64,000 nucleotides of DNA from an uncultured Gammaproteobacteria bacterium (GTDB lineage: Bacteria; Pseudomonadota; Gammaproteobacteria; Pseudomonadales; UBA5518): assembly GCA_903928015.1 (NCBI GenBank), contig CAIYPF010000030.1, positions 1 through 64,000 of the forward strand. Direction: 5' to 3'. Of the stretch, positions 17,752 through 25,852 are shown piece after piece. Below the pieces are notes generated by a model. It was not told the DNA's origin, did not search any database, and saw nothing but the letters and a program-made list of their open reading frames with translations. Every line of letters begins with the position of its first letter. The first letter of the stretch is position 1. Made by a program: the position numbers and the translations under genes.

Positions 17752-18588
17752 TCATGACACGCGTTGTCGCTGACGCCCCAAGGGGCCGCCGTCCAGGCTC
17801 ATCACGTCTCCGCGCTTGAGAAACACAGGAGGCTTCATGCCCATGCCAACGCCCGCAGGCGTTCCGGTGATCACCACATCTCCCGGCAGCAGCGTCATGA
17901 ACTCGCTGAGATACGAGACGAGCCGCGCCACCGGGAAAATCATGTTGCCCGTATGGCCCTGCTGGCGGACTTCACCGTTGACCGCGAGCGACAAGGGAAT
18001 GGACTGGGGATCCGGGAGTTCGTCTGCGGTCACGAGCCAGGGGCCCAGCGGCCCGAATCCGTCGAAACTCTTGCCCTTGCACCACTGCCCGCCACGGCGG
18101 ATCTGCCAGTCACGCTCCGACACATCGTTGGCGAGGCAATAGCCCGCCACGTGGGATAGCGCCCGCTCCGGAGGCACGCGCCGCGCCACAGTCCCGATGA
18201 CAACCGCGAGTTCCACCTCCCAGTCACCCGCGACGGAGCCTTCAGGGAGTTGCACCTCATCGTCGGGGCCGGCGATCGACGTGATGGCTTTGGTGAAGAC
18301 GACCGGCTCTTCCGGAATCGCCATGCCCGATTCTGCAGCATGGTCGCGGTAGTTGAGGCCGATAGCCATGAACTGACGGATTCCCGCAACCGGCGCGCCG
18401 ATGCGCACTCCGGCCGGCACCACAGGTAACGCGGCGAGATCGACGCGAGCGAGTTCCGCCAGGCGCGCGGGGCACAGCCACTCCGGCGTGATATCCGGCA
18501 ACACGGAAGACAGATCCCGCATGACGCCGGATGAATCCAGCGCCCCGGGACGCTCCTCACCAATCGCCCCGTATCGCAGCAATCTCAT
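17752..18588 (-). CDS. Fumarylacetoacetate hydrolase (FAH) family protein
   Basis: 278-residue FAH-fold enzyme. Seen: FMAIGLNYRDHAAESG at the start of the core, FTKAITSIAGPDDEV, the metal-binding DWEVELAVVIG, NDVSERDWQ, KSFDGFGPLGPWLV and the closing GDVVITGTPAGVG. The family hydrolyses or decarboxylates 2,4-dioxo- or 2-oxo-3-ene acids with Mg2+ or Mn2+ in aromatic, sugar-acid or oxaloacetate metabolism; the exact substrate is open. The start codon overlaps the stop of the pseudouridine synthase gene in ATGA, so the two are translationally coupled. Confidence 0.9.
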   Translation of the reverse strand: MRLLRYGAIGEERPGALDSSGVMRDLSSVLPDITPEWLCPARLAELARVDLAALPVVPAGVRIGAPVAGIRQFMAIGLNYRDHAAESGMAIPEEPVVFTKAITSIAGPDDEVQLPEGSVAGDWEVELAVVIGTVARRVPPERALSHVAGYCLANDVSERDWQIRRGGQWCKGKSFDGFGPLGPWLVTADELPDPQSIPLSLAVNGEVRQQGHTGNMIFPVARLVSYLSEFMTLLPGDVVITGTPAGVGMGMKPPVFLKRGDVMSLDGGPLGRQRQRVS

Positions 18589-19310
18589 GAGCCAGGTTCC
18601 CTGTCAGCATTCCGATGGTCGCGCAGGCAAGACACCTCCGCGGGAAGCAGCGCGCGATACTGCCCCGGCGCCAGCGATTCGTCCAACGCCACCGCGCCGA
18701 TGGACAATCGGTGCAGCGCGAGCACAGGGTTTCCGAAACTGCCGAACATGCGCTTCACCTGGTGATAGCGGCCCTCGTGAAGGGTGAGCAGCGCAAGCCG
18801 TGGCGCCAACACCTCGAGCGCCGCTGGCTGCGTCCGAAGGCCCTCGTAGCGGAAATAGATCCCCTCGCGGAAGCGCTCGGCGTACTCCTGCGTGATCCCG
18901 TCGCGCGTCTCGACGCGGTAGGTCTTCGGCATCCCGGACCCGGGCGACATGATCGCGCTCGACCAACTGCTGTCGTTCGTCAGGAGCATCAGGCCGGTGG
19001 TATTGAAATCGAGCCGGCCGACAAGATGAAGCTCGCTCTTCGAGGGCAGATCGATCAGATCCAGCACCGAGGGGTGCTTGCCGTCGCGCGTGGCACTGAC
19101 ACAGCCACGCGGTTTGTGGAGCATCAGGTAGACCGGCTCGCGAGCCTGCAGGACATCGTCATCGAACTCGATGCGACAGAAGCGGCTGACCTGCTGGCGG
19201 GAATCCGTTGCCGGCGTTCCGTTCAGGCGGACACGCCGCTCTGCAAGGAGCATGCGGACGCTGCGCGCCGAGCAACCGAGACGGGATTCGAGATAGCGAT
19301 CAAGACGCAT
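18585..19310 (-). CDS. rsuA: Pseudouridine synthase, RsuA family (16S rRNA Psi516 type)
   Basis: 241 residues from the ATG at 19310 (MRLDRYLESRLG). An N-terminal S4 RNA-binding domain (residues 1-60) is followed by the RsuA/RluB catalytic domain with VGRLDFNTTGLMLLTND, whose Asp101 is the catalytic aspartate, and by the family's TLHEGRYHQVKRMF near the C-terminus. Overall length and motifs fit RsuA, which makes pseudouridine 516 in 16S rRNA; the paralogues RluB/RluE/RluF are the alternatives. The gene is first in a minus-strand unit with the FAH and oxidase genes and overlaps the FAH start by four bases. Confidence 0.85.
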   Translation of the reverse strand: MRLDRYLESRLGCSARSVRMLLAERRVRLNGTPATDSRQQVSRFCRIEFDDDVLQAREPVYLMLHKPRGCVSATRDGKHPSVLDLIDLPSKSELHLVGRLDFNTTGLMLLTNDSSWSSAIMSPGSGMPKTYRVETRDGITQEYAERFREGIYFRYEGLRTQPAALEVLAPRLALLTLHEGRYHQVKRMFGSFGNPVLALHRLSIGAVALDESLAPGQYRALLPAEVSCLRDHRNADREPGS

Positions 19311-19386
19311 GGTACGGAACTCGAGAGCGGTCCTGTTACGCGTATGCCTGGCGAAGGGATGTGTCCGATCCCGCCGCACTCAAGAA

Positions 19387-19412
19387 CGAAAAAGGGCCCC
19401 GATGGGGCCCTT
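19387..19412 (-). terminator. Rho-independent terminator after tRNA-Ser
   Basis: Nine-base-pair GC-rich stem (19392-19400 pairing with 19404-19412) with a three-base loop. It is followed on the minus strand by five T residues. It sits directly after the tRNA-Ser gene and before rsuA. Confidence 0.85.
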
Positions 19413-19419
19413 CGTCGTT

Positions 19420-19510
19420 TGGTGGTGAGGGAGGGATTCGAACCCTCGATACGCTATTAACGTATACACACTTTCCAGGCGTGCTCCTTCAACCGCTCGG
19501 ACACCTCACC
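19420..19510 (-). tRNA. tRNA-Ser (anticodon GGA)
   Basis: Complete class II tRNA read on the minus strand: seven-base acceptor GGTGAGG/CCTCACC, D-arm, anticodon loop CTGGAAA with anticodon GGA, a long variable arm typical of serine tRNAs, T-arm GGTTCGAATCC, and an encoded CCA. The discriminator base reads as A, where bacterial serine tRNAs normally have G. Decodes UCC and UCU. Confidence 0.95.
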
Positions 19511-19585
19511 GGGGGCTGGAAAATGAGTCGCGTACTCTACTGGGGCGCGCTGCCTCTTACAAGCAAAACGGAAGTGCGCCAAGCC

Positions 19586-20434
19586 CTACTGGCGGACCAG
19601 ACGCACCACGGCAGGCATGATCTTTCCGGTGGAACGAAACGGGTTTATGTCGATGCCCCCACGGCGCAGGAAACGCGCGCTGACACTCAGCTCACGCGGT
19701 CTGCAACGCTCCATCAGGTCGAGGAAGATTTTCTCGACGCAGTATTCGTGAAACCCCGGGTGATCACGGTACGACACCAGATACCGCAGCAAGTCCTCGT
19801 GCTCGATGCGAGGGCCCGTGTAGCTGATCTGAACGCTCGCCATGTCCGGCTGCCCTGTCACGGGGCACAGCGACCGGAACAGGTTGGTGTGCACTGTTTC
19901 GGTGACCATGCGACCGGTTTCGATGCGCTCCAGCAGGGCCGCGTCAGGGTGATACACGGGCGAGGCGATGCGGATGCTGTCGAGGGATTCGCCCATCAGA
20001 CCGGAGACTCCCGCCTGCGTGACCTGGTTCAGCGAGAGCAGGTCAACGACGACCTGCGCGCCGACCGTGACGGAGAGGTCGGATTCAAGCGTCCGGACCA
20101 CGTCATAGGCACTGGCAAAAGGCGTCTGCGCGAAGGATCCCAGATAGAGCTTGAGCGACTTGGATTCGACGATGGCGCGGGACTCGCAGGGAACGCGGAC
20201 CTGCAGCACCCCTACCTCCGGCTTGCCGTCACGATCGAGCCAGGTGAGCTCCCAGGCAGTCCAGAGATCGGCTCCGAAGAAGGGCAGTTCTTCCGCCCGC
20301 ACACCGAGTTGCGCACGGACACGGCTGCGGTCTATCGGAAACAGCAGCGACGGCGTGTATTGCGAGACAGCGGCAGAGCGCTTGCCGAGCGCGGTATCCG
20401 AGAAATCATCGTGGTTCATGGTGGTTGCCGACAT
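19586..20434 (-). CDS. queF: NADPH-dependent 7-cyano-7-deazaguanine (preQ0) reductase
   Basis: Two-domain QueF of 282 residues, the same length as the E. coli enzyme. It reduces the nitrile of preQ0 to preQ1 in queuosine biosynthesis. The NADPH motif ESKSLK lies in PCESRAIVESKSLKLYLGSF. From the ATG at 20434 the nucleophile in SLCPVTGQPD is Cys190 and the acid is Asp197, exactly the E. coli numbering, which supports this start over the ATG five codons downstream. The gene stands between tRNA-Ser and an ABC exporter, both on the same strand. Confidence 0.96.
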   Translation of the reverse strand: MSATTMNHDDFSDTALGKRSAAVSQYTPSLLFPIDRSRVRAQLGVRAEELPFFGADLWTAWELTWLDRDGKPEVGVLQVRVPCESRAIVESKSLKLYLGSFAQTPFASAYDVVRTLESDLSVTVGAQVVVDLLSLNQVTQAGVSGLMGESLDSIRIASPVYHPDAALLERIETGRMVTETVHTNLFRSLCPVTGQPDMASVQISYTGPRIEHEDLLRYLVSYRDHPGFHEYCVEKIFLDLMERCRPRELSVSARFLRRGGIDINPFRSTGKIMPAVVRLVRQ

Positions 20435-20519
20435 CCGCGATAAATGGCTCCGGACGCAGTGTAGATGATGAGTCTGCCGGCGACGTGCGCCCAGTGATGC
20501 AGATCATGCAACACAGTCG

Positions 20520-21293
20520 TCATTGCCGGAGTCGCTTGCCCGTCTCCAGCAGATGCAGGCAATAGCCCCAGGCCGCCACGATGAACAGTCCGATCATTCC
20601 CAGCGCGAAGCCTACGTGGATGTCGGAGATGCCGAGCAGGCCGTAGCGGAAGGCGTTGACCATGTAGAGGATCGGGTTCAGGTGCGCGACTTCGCGCCAG
20701 AACGGGGGCAGCAGGTCCATCGAGTAGAACACGCCACCGAGATAGGTGAGCGGCGTGAGCACGAAGGTGGGAATGATCGAGATATCGTCGAAATTGTTCG
20801 CAAAGACCGCGTTTATCAGCCCCGCCAGCGAGAACAGCACCGAGGTCAGAAATACCACCAGCACCGTCAGTCCGATGTCCTGCACGTGCATCCGCGTGAA
20901 GAACAGCGAGAGGACGGTCACGATGAGGCCGACGCACAATCCGCGCGCCACGCCGCCGGCCGTGAATCCGAGCAGGATGACCCAGTTGGGTGTGGGCGAG
21001 ACCAGCAGCTCCTCGATGTGATGCTGGAACTTGGCGCCGAAGAACGAGGACACCACGTTCGCGTAGCTGTTGTTGATCACCGCCATCATGATCAGTCCGG
21101 GCACCACGAACTGGATGTAGTCGAAGCCGCCCATAGCACCGATACGCGAGCCGATCAGCTTCCCGAAAATCACGAAGTAGAGCACCACCGTGATGGCGGG
21201 AGGCAGCAGCGTCTGGGCCCAGATGCGAGTGAACCGGCGCACCTCCTTGACGAGGATGGTGAGGAAGGCAGTGAGAATCTCCCGGGGAGTCAT
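20520..21293 (-). CDS. ABC-2 type transporter permease (YadH-like)
   Basis: 257-residue inner-membrane permease with about six hydrophobic segments, for example ITVVLYFVIFGKLIG, FVVPGLIMMAVINNSYANVV, LCVGLIVTVLSLFF and a C-terminal GMIGLFIVAAWGYCL. The ABC-2 core pattern with VLTPLTYLGGVFYSMDLLP is clear and matches E. coli YadH and the multidrug/polysaccharide exporter permeases. Its ATG overlaps the stop of the ATPase gene by four bases, so the pair forms one exporter. Substrate unknown. Confidence 0.92.
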   Translation of the reverse strand: MTPREILTAFLTILVKEVRRFTRIWAQTLLPPAITVVLYFVIFGKLIGSRIGAMGGFDYIQFVVPGLIMMAVINNSYANVVSSFFGAKFQHHIEELLVSPTPNWVILLGFTAGGVARGLCVGLIVTVLSLFFTRMHVQDIGLTVLVVFLTSVLFSLAGLINAVFANNFDDISIIPTFVLTPLTYLGGVFYSMDLLPPFWREVAHLNPILYMVNAFRYGLLGISDIHVGFALGMIGLFIVAAWGYCLHLLETGKRLRQ

Positions 21294-22222
21294 GCCGCCA
21301 CCTCCGCCTTGTTCTTGTGCAACAGACCGACGAACAGCTCCTCGAGGCGATTGGTCTTGTTGCGCATGCTGACCACGGGCAGGCCCGCAGCCGACAACAG
21401 TGCGAACACCTCGTTCAGCGACTGCCCCTTCTGCACCGTCACCTCCAGGGTGCGCACATCGACGACTCGCGTGGCATACCCATCCAGGGCGAATCCCTCG
21501 CCAACGTCGGCGCCAAGATCAAGCACGAAGGTCTCGACCTGCATGCGGCGCAGCAGTTGTTTCACCCCGGTGTTCTCGATGATGCGTCCGCCATCGATGA
21601 TCGCGATATTGCGGCAGAGGCTCTCGGCCTCCTCCAGATAGTGGGTGGTGAGGATGATCGTGGTGCCGGCGGCATTGAGTTCCTGCAGGAAGGACCACAT
21701 CGAGCGGCGGAGTTCGATATCAACGCCTGCAGTGGGCTCGTCGAGTATCAGGAGCCGGGGTTCGTGCACCAGCGCCCGCGCGATCATCAGGCGCCGCTTC
21801 ATGCCACCCGAGAGTGTGCGTGCGGCACTGGCCCGCTTGTCCCAGAGTTCAAGGCGGTGCAGGTATTTCTCCGCGCGCTCGCGCGCCAGCGTGAGTGGCA
21901 GTCCGTAGTAGCCCGCCTGCGTGGCGAGGATGTCGCCCACCTTCTCGAAATTGTTGAAGTTGAATTCCTGCGGCACCACGCCGATATGCCGCTTGGCCCC
22001 CGGGAAATCCCGGTCGATGTCCGTGCCGAAGACCGAGACGCTGCCACCGCTCTTGCGCACCAGCGAACAGATGATGCCGATGGTGGTGGACTTGCCGGCT
22101 CCGTTAGGGCCAAGCATCGCGAAAAAGTCGCCCTCCTCCACGTCGAGATCGATGCCCTTCAGGGCCGAGAAACCGTTGGAGTAGGTCTTGGACAGTTGCC
22201 GGATCGAAAGGGCAAGGTTCAT
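21290..22222 (-). CDS. ABC transporter ATP-binding protein (YadG-like)
   Basis: 310 residues from the ATG at 22222 (MNLALSIRQLSKTY). Walker A GPNGAGKST, signature LSGGMKRRLMIARAL, Walker B LLILDEPTAGVD and the H-loop TTHYLEEAE are all present. A C-terminal extension of about 80 residues fits the YadG/DrrA-type ATPases that pair with ABC-2 permeases. It powers the permease encoded next, with which it overlaps in ATGA. Sequence upstream of 22222 in the same frame looks non-coding. Confidence 0.93.
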   Translation of the reverse strand: MNLALSIRQLSKTYSNGFSALKGIDLDVEEGDFFAMLGPNGAGKSTTIGIICSLVRKSGGSVSVFGTDIDRDFPGAKRHIGVVPQEFNFNNFEKVGDILATQAGYYGLPLTLARERAEKYLHRLELWDKRASAARTLSGGMKRRLMIARALVHEPRLLILDEPTAGVDIELRRSMWSFLQELNAAGTTIILTTHYLEEAESLCRNIAIIDGGRIIENTGVKQLLRRMQVETFVLDLGADVGEGFALDGYATRVVDVRTLEVTVQKGQSLNEVFALLSAAGLPVVSMRNKTNRLEELFVGLLHKNKAEVAA

Positions 22223-22383
22223 CGAGGGTTGCTGCTCCGGAACGCAAACGATGGCAATGGTATCCGCCCCCCGGGCGCAGATGCACAAGTTCGTTCCGGT
22301 GCGGCGGCAAAATGCCGCTGCGGGCACTGACTATCGATCAGGACGACAGGCGCCTGGAGGTGGTTCAGGACACATCAGAAACA

Positions 22384-22428
22384 AAAAACCCCGGAACACC
22401 CACTGGCGTGAGCGCATACCGGGGTTTT
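22384..22428 (-). terminator. Rho-independent terminator of the RNA-binding protein gene
   Basis: Inverted repeat with arms 22384-22394 and 22418-22428 (AAAACCCCGG and its complement). On the minus strand it ends in a run of T residues, 30-75 bases after the RRM gene stop. Confidence 0.85.
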
Positions 22429-22459
22429 CAGCAGGGCCGCCACAGGCGACCCACAGGGA

Positions 22460-22738
22460 TCAGAAGCGGCGGCGCGGACCGTTGTTGTCGCGCGGCTTGC
22501 GCTCTTCGGCCTGGTTCACACGGATGGTGCGACCGCTCAGGTTGCGGCCATTCATGGCCTGGATGGCTTCTTCCGCCTCAGCGTTGTTTGCCATCTCGAC
22601 GAAGCCGAAGCCCTTGGAGCGCCCGGTCTCGCGGTCCATGATCACCGTTGCACGGGTCACTTTGCCGAAAGCCTCGAAGGCGTCGAGGAGTTCCTGGTCG
22701 TTGGTGGTGTAGGCAAGATTGCCGACATAGATATTCAT
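22460..22738 (-). CDS. RRM-domain RNA-binding protein
   Basis: 92-residue protein made of a single RNA recognition motif. RNP2 is IYVGNL at residues 3-8 and RNP1 is KGFGFVEM at about 42-49, followed by a short basic Arg/Pro tail (KPRDNNGPRRRF). Bacterial RRM proteins of this size resemble the cold-responsive Rbp family of cyanobacteria and occur in many gammaproteobacteria without a settled role. It is monocistronic, with its own terminator. Confidence 0.93.
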   Translation of the reverse strand: MNIYVGNLAYTTNDQELLDAFEAFGKVTRATVIMDRETGRSKGFGFVEMANNAEAEEAIQAMNGRNLSGRTIRVNQAEERKPRDNNGPRRRF

Positions 22739-22858
22739 TCAATCACCGTCTCGAAACGTGCCGTGCGGGCATGGAGACACTACCTAATATGCACGGGCAC
22801 GGGATATCGGATAGTGCTTGCGGCCACGCCCGGGGGCTGAGCCGGTATCGCGCGAAGA

Positions 22859-22934
22859 TGGCGTCCCCTAGGGGATTCGAACCCCTGTTACCGCCGTGAA
22901 AGGGCGATGTCCTAGGCCTCTAGACGAAGGGGAC
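22859..22934 (-). tRNA. tRNA-Glu (anticodon TTC)
   Basis: 76-base tRNA on the minus strand with encoded CCA. Acceptor GTCCCCT pairs with AGGGGAC, anticodon loop CTTTCAC holds TTC, and the T-arm GGTTCGAATCC is canonical. The discriminator base is G. Confidence 0.96.
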
Positions 22935-23023
22935 GGCGCTTCCGCGAAGCCGCGCATTCTAGGGAGGGGCCTGTAGAGCGTCAAGCAAGGCGCGAAAACA
23001 ATTTCTGCCCTGCGGTGACTCTC

Positions 23024-23431
23024 TCATCCGGCCTCGTCGGTCGCCCCCTCCTCGAGATCGAGGGATGCGGAGTTTATGCAGTAGCGAAGGCCGGTAGGCC
23101 TGGGGCCATCGGGGAACACATGACCCAGATGAGAGCCGCACTGACGGCACGTGACTTCCGTGCGGAGCATCCCGTGACTGCTGTCGGTTTCCGTGGCGAC
23201 GCCCTCCTCGGAGACCGGCGCATAGAAACTCGGCCAGCCCGAACCGCTGTCGTACTTGGTGGCGGAGTCGAACAGTGCTTCGCCACAGCAGGCGCATCTG
23301 TAGGTACCGGGGGTCTTGGTATCCCAGTACTTGCCCGTGAAGGCCCTCTCGGTGCCCTTCTGGCGGCAGACGTAAAACTGCTCTGGCGAGAGCTTGTCGC
23401 GCCACTGTTCGTCGGATCCCGATCCACTCAT
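23024..23431 (-). CDS. msrB: Peptide-methionine (R)-S-oxide reductase
   Basis: 135 residues from the ATG at 23431, preceded by GGAGGTCGAT. MsrB repairs methionine-R-sulfoxide in proteins with thioredoxin. Two zinc CxxC motifs are present ([11 protein letters not shown] and [12 protein letters not shown]), as are GSGWPSF and the nucleophile Cys in [10 protein letters not shown] second ATG 18 bases upstream is less well placed. It is divergent from alaA across a short promoter region. Confidence 0.96.
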   Translation of the reverse strand: MSGSGSDEQWRDKLSPEQFYVCRQKGTERAFTGKYWDTKTPGTYRCACCGEALFDSATKYDSGSGWPSFYAPVSEEGVATETDSSHGMLRTEVTCRQCGSHLGHVFPDGPRPTGLRYCINSASLDLEEGATDEAG

Positions 23432-23463
23432 ATCGACCTCCCCATACAAAAAACGGCCCGCGG

Positions 23464-23492
23464 TTCCGGAGCCTTCAAGCCGTCACTATACT
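23464..23492 (+). promoter_or_regulatory. Possible sigma-70 promoter of alaA
   Basis: TATACT at 23487-23492 is a good -10 element 30 bases before the alaA ATG. The hexamer 17 bases upstream (TTCCGG) is a poor -35 match. Confidence 0.35.
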
Positions 23493-23521
23493 GAGCGGCC
23501 ACTCCGGAGACACCCCGCCCG

Positions 23522-24736
23522 ATGCGCGACTACCTCAAGTCCCACAAACTCGCCAACGTCTGCTACGACATCCGTGGGCCGGTCCACGAGCGCGCGTCCG
23601 TGATGGAGGAAGAGGGCCACCGCATCCTCAAGCTGAACATCGGCAACCCCACGCCTTTCGGCTTCGACGCTCCGGAAGAAATCCTGGTCGACGTCATCCA
23701 TCACATCCCGGAATCGCAGGGCTACTGCGACTCCAAAGGCCTCTATTCGGCGCGCAAGGCGGTGATGCAGTACGCCCAGCAGCGCAGCATCGCGGGCGTC
23801 GAGGTGAACGATGTTTACCTCGGCAACGGCGTGAGCGAACTGATCGTCATGGTGATGCAGGCCCTCGCAAACGACGGCGACGAGATCCTCATTCCCGCGC
23901 CGGATTACCCGCTGTGGACGGCTGCCACCACGCTGGCGGGGGGCTCCGCCGTGCACTACCGCTGCGACGAGCAGTCGGACTGGTACCCGGATCTTGCCGA
24001 CATCCGTTCGAAGATCACCGACAGGACGCGCGCCATCCTGGTCATCAACCCCAACAACCCCACGGGCGCGGTCTACCCTCGCGAGATTCTCGAGGGCATC
24101 GTGCAGATCGCGCTGGAACACGGCCTCGTGATCCTCGCAGACGAGATCTACGACAAGATCCTCTACGACGATGCCGAGCACACCTGCCTCGCGAGCATTT
24201 CGCCCGAACCGCTATGCCTTACGTTCAACGGACTGTCAAAGACCTACAGGCTCGCAGGTTTCCGCTCGGGGTGGCTGATCGTTTCGGGCGCGAAGCACAA
24301 GGCGCGGGATTTCATCGAAGGGCTGGATATCCTCGCCTCGATGCGCCTGTGCGCCAACGTGCCCGCGCAGCACGCGATCCAGACCTCGCTTGGCGGACGC
24401 CAGAGCATCAACGACCTCATCCTCCCGGGCGGCCGCCTGCTCGAGCAGCGCGACCGCGCATGGGAACTGCTCAACCAGATCCCTGGCGTGAGTTGCGTAA
24501 AACCCCGTGGCGCGATCTATCTCTTTCCGCGCCTCGACCCCAAGGTCCACCGCATCAACGACGACGAGAAACTGGTCTACGACCTGCTGACGCAGGAAAA
24601 AATGCTTCTGGTACAGGGCACGGCCTTCAACTGGCCGGAACCGGATCATCTGCGAGTGGTGTTCCTGCCGCGGCCTGAACAGATCGAGGATGCCATCGGA
24701 CGCCTTGGACGCTTTTTGAAGACCTACAGCCAGTAA
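23522..24736 (+). CDS. alaA: Alanine/pyruvate transaminase AlaA-type aminotransferase
   Basis: 404-residue fold-type I PLP aminotransferase, nearly identical in length and block pattern to E. coli AlaA: NVCYDIRGPV, LKLNIGNPTPFGFDAPEEI, PESQGYCDSKGLYSARKA, INPNNPTGAVY, DEIYDKILYDD and RLCANVPAQHAIQT. The PLP-binding Lys is in NGLSKTYRLAGFRSGW. It makes alanine from pyruvate and glutamate. Start ATG at 23522; convergent with pdxB at only 15 bases. Confidence 0.95.
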   Translation: MRDYLKSHKLANVCYDIRGPVHERASVMEEEGHRILKLNIGNPTPFGFDAPEEILVDVIHHIPESQGYCDSKGLYSARKAVMQYAQQRSIAGVEVNDVYLGNGVSELIVMVMQALANDGDEILIPAPDYPLWTAATTLAGGSAVHYRCDEQSDWYPDLADIRSKITDRTRAILVINPNNPTGAVYPREILEGIVQIALEHGLVILADEIYDKILYDDAEHTCLASISPEPLCLTFNGLSKTYRLAGFRSGWLIVSGAKHKARDFIEGLDILASMRLCANVPAQHAIQTSLGGRQSINDLILPGGRLLEQRDRAWELLNQIPGVSCVKPRGAIYLFPRLDPKVHRINDDEKLVYDLLTQEKMLLVQGTAFNWPEPDHLRVVFLPRPEQIEDAIGRLGRFLKTYSQ

Positions 24737-24751
24737 GCCGAAGGCGGGCAC

Positions 24752-25852
24752 TCAGCCTGAAAAGCCCAGCGCCCTCAACTGACGGCCCAACTCACCGGTG
24801 ACGCCGCTGCAAGACCACGCGCTGAACTCCCGACGCTGCGGGTAGTCCTTGCGCAGCCGGTCGAATGAGGCTCCACGCTCGGCGGGTTGTGCCACGAGGG
24901 ATGCACGCAGCCGGGCATCGTCGGAGCGAAGGTCGTAGCAAGAGAGCACGGCCTCCTGCCAAGTGGAGACTGCGGGCACATGGCCCGCAGGCGCCAGCAC
25001 TGCTGCAGCAGACCGGGCACTCAGGTCACCGGTGCAAAACTCCAGCGCCGCGTACATCACCTCCAGCGCACCGCGGCGCTTGCCATCCGCGGCATAGCCC
25101 GCGATATGCGGCGTGCCGATCAGGCAGCGCGCCAGCAGTTGCGTGTCGTACTGCGGCTCCGTCTCCCACACATCCAGTACCGCTCGCATCTGCGGGCGTT
25201 CGCTCAGGCAGCGCAGCAAGGCCGCGTTGCAGACTACCGGCCCCCGCGCGGCATTGATGAGCAGCACATCATCCCGCAACTGCATCAGGCGCTCGTGATC
25301 GAACAGATGCCACGTGGGATGGAGGCCATCGTGCGTGAGTGGCACATGCAAACTGATCACGTCGCAGTCGAGTACGCGCTCCAGCGGGCCGTTTCCCGGG
25401 ATGTCCGCGCGGAAAGGATCGCAGGCCACACATTCCACGCCGAAGGCCCGCAGACGCCGCAGCAGGCGCGAACCGACTTCGCCGCAACCGACCACGCCCA
25501 CGCGCCGCGCGTCGAGCCCGTCGCCGCCGGGAAACGCCAATGCCAGCGCGGAGATGACGTAATCCACGACCGAATCCGCGTTGGAGCCCGGCGCCGAAAC
25601 AAAGCGTATGCCCTGCCCTGCCAGCGCCCGCGCGTCGACATGGTCCACGCCCGCAGTAGCCGTGCCTACGAAGCGAAGCCGGCTGCCGGACACAAGGGCT
25701 TCGTCGACACGTGTCACCGAACGAACCAGAAGCACATCGGCATCCTTGACGGCGGCGGCATTGATGGCGCGCCCGGGCATCAGGTGCAGTTCTCCCAGGG
25801 GTGCAAGCAACTCGGCTGCGCAAGGAATGTTCTCGTCGACAATCAGCTTCAC
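24752..25852 (-). CDS. pdxB: Erythronate-4-phosphate dehydrogenase
   Basis: 366-residue D-2-hydroxyacid dehydrogenase family member catalysing the second step of the deoxyxylulose-5-phosphate-independent branch of pyridoxal phosphate synthesis. MKLIVDENIPCA at the start, the NAD motif GVVGCGEVGSRLLRRL, INAARGPVV with the substrate Arg, and the late GTPHIAGYAADGK with the catalytic His are all PdxB-like, as is the C-terminal dimerisation domain (about 290-366). Its ATG overlaps the exonuclease stop in ATGA, so it is the last gene of a six-gene coupled operon. Confidence 0.95.
   Translation of the reverse strand: MKLIVDENIPCAAELLAPLGELHLMPGRAINAAAVKDADVLLVRSVTRVDEALVSGSRLRFVGTATAGVDHVDARALAGQGIRFVSAPGSNADSVVDYVISALALAFPGGDGLDARRVGVVGCGEVGSRLLRRLRAFGVECVACDPFRADIPGNGPLERVLDCDVISLHVPLTHDGLHPTWHLFDHERLMQLRDDVLLINAARGPVVCNAALLRCLSERPQMRAVLDVWETEPQYDTQLLARCLIGTPHIAGYAADGKRRGALEVMYAALEFCTGDLSARSAAAVLAPAGHVPAVSTWQEAVLSCYDLRSDDARLRASLVAQPAERGASFDRLRKDYPQRREFSAWSCSGVTGELGRQLRALGFSG

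Noticed and set aside
19387-19512. Integration site or genomic island at tRNA-Ser
   Set aside because: No integrase gene and no repeated tRNA 3' end were found on either side; the flanking genes are core functions.
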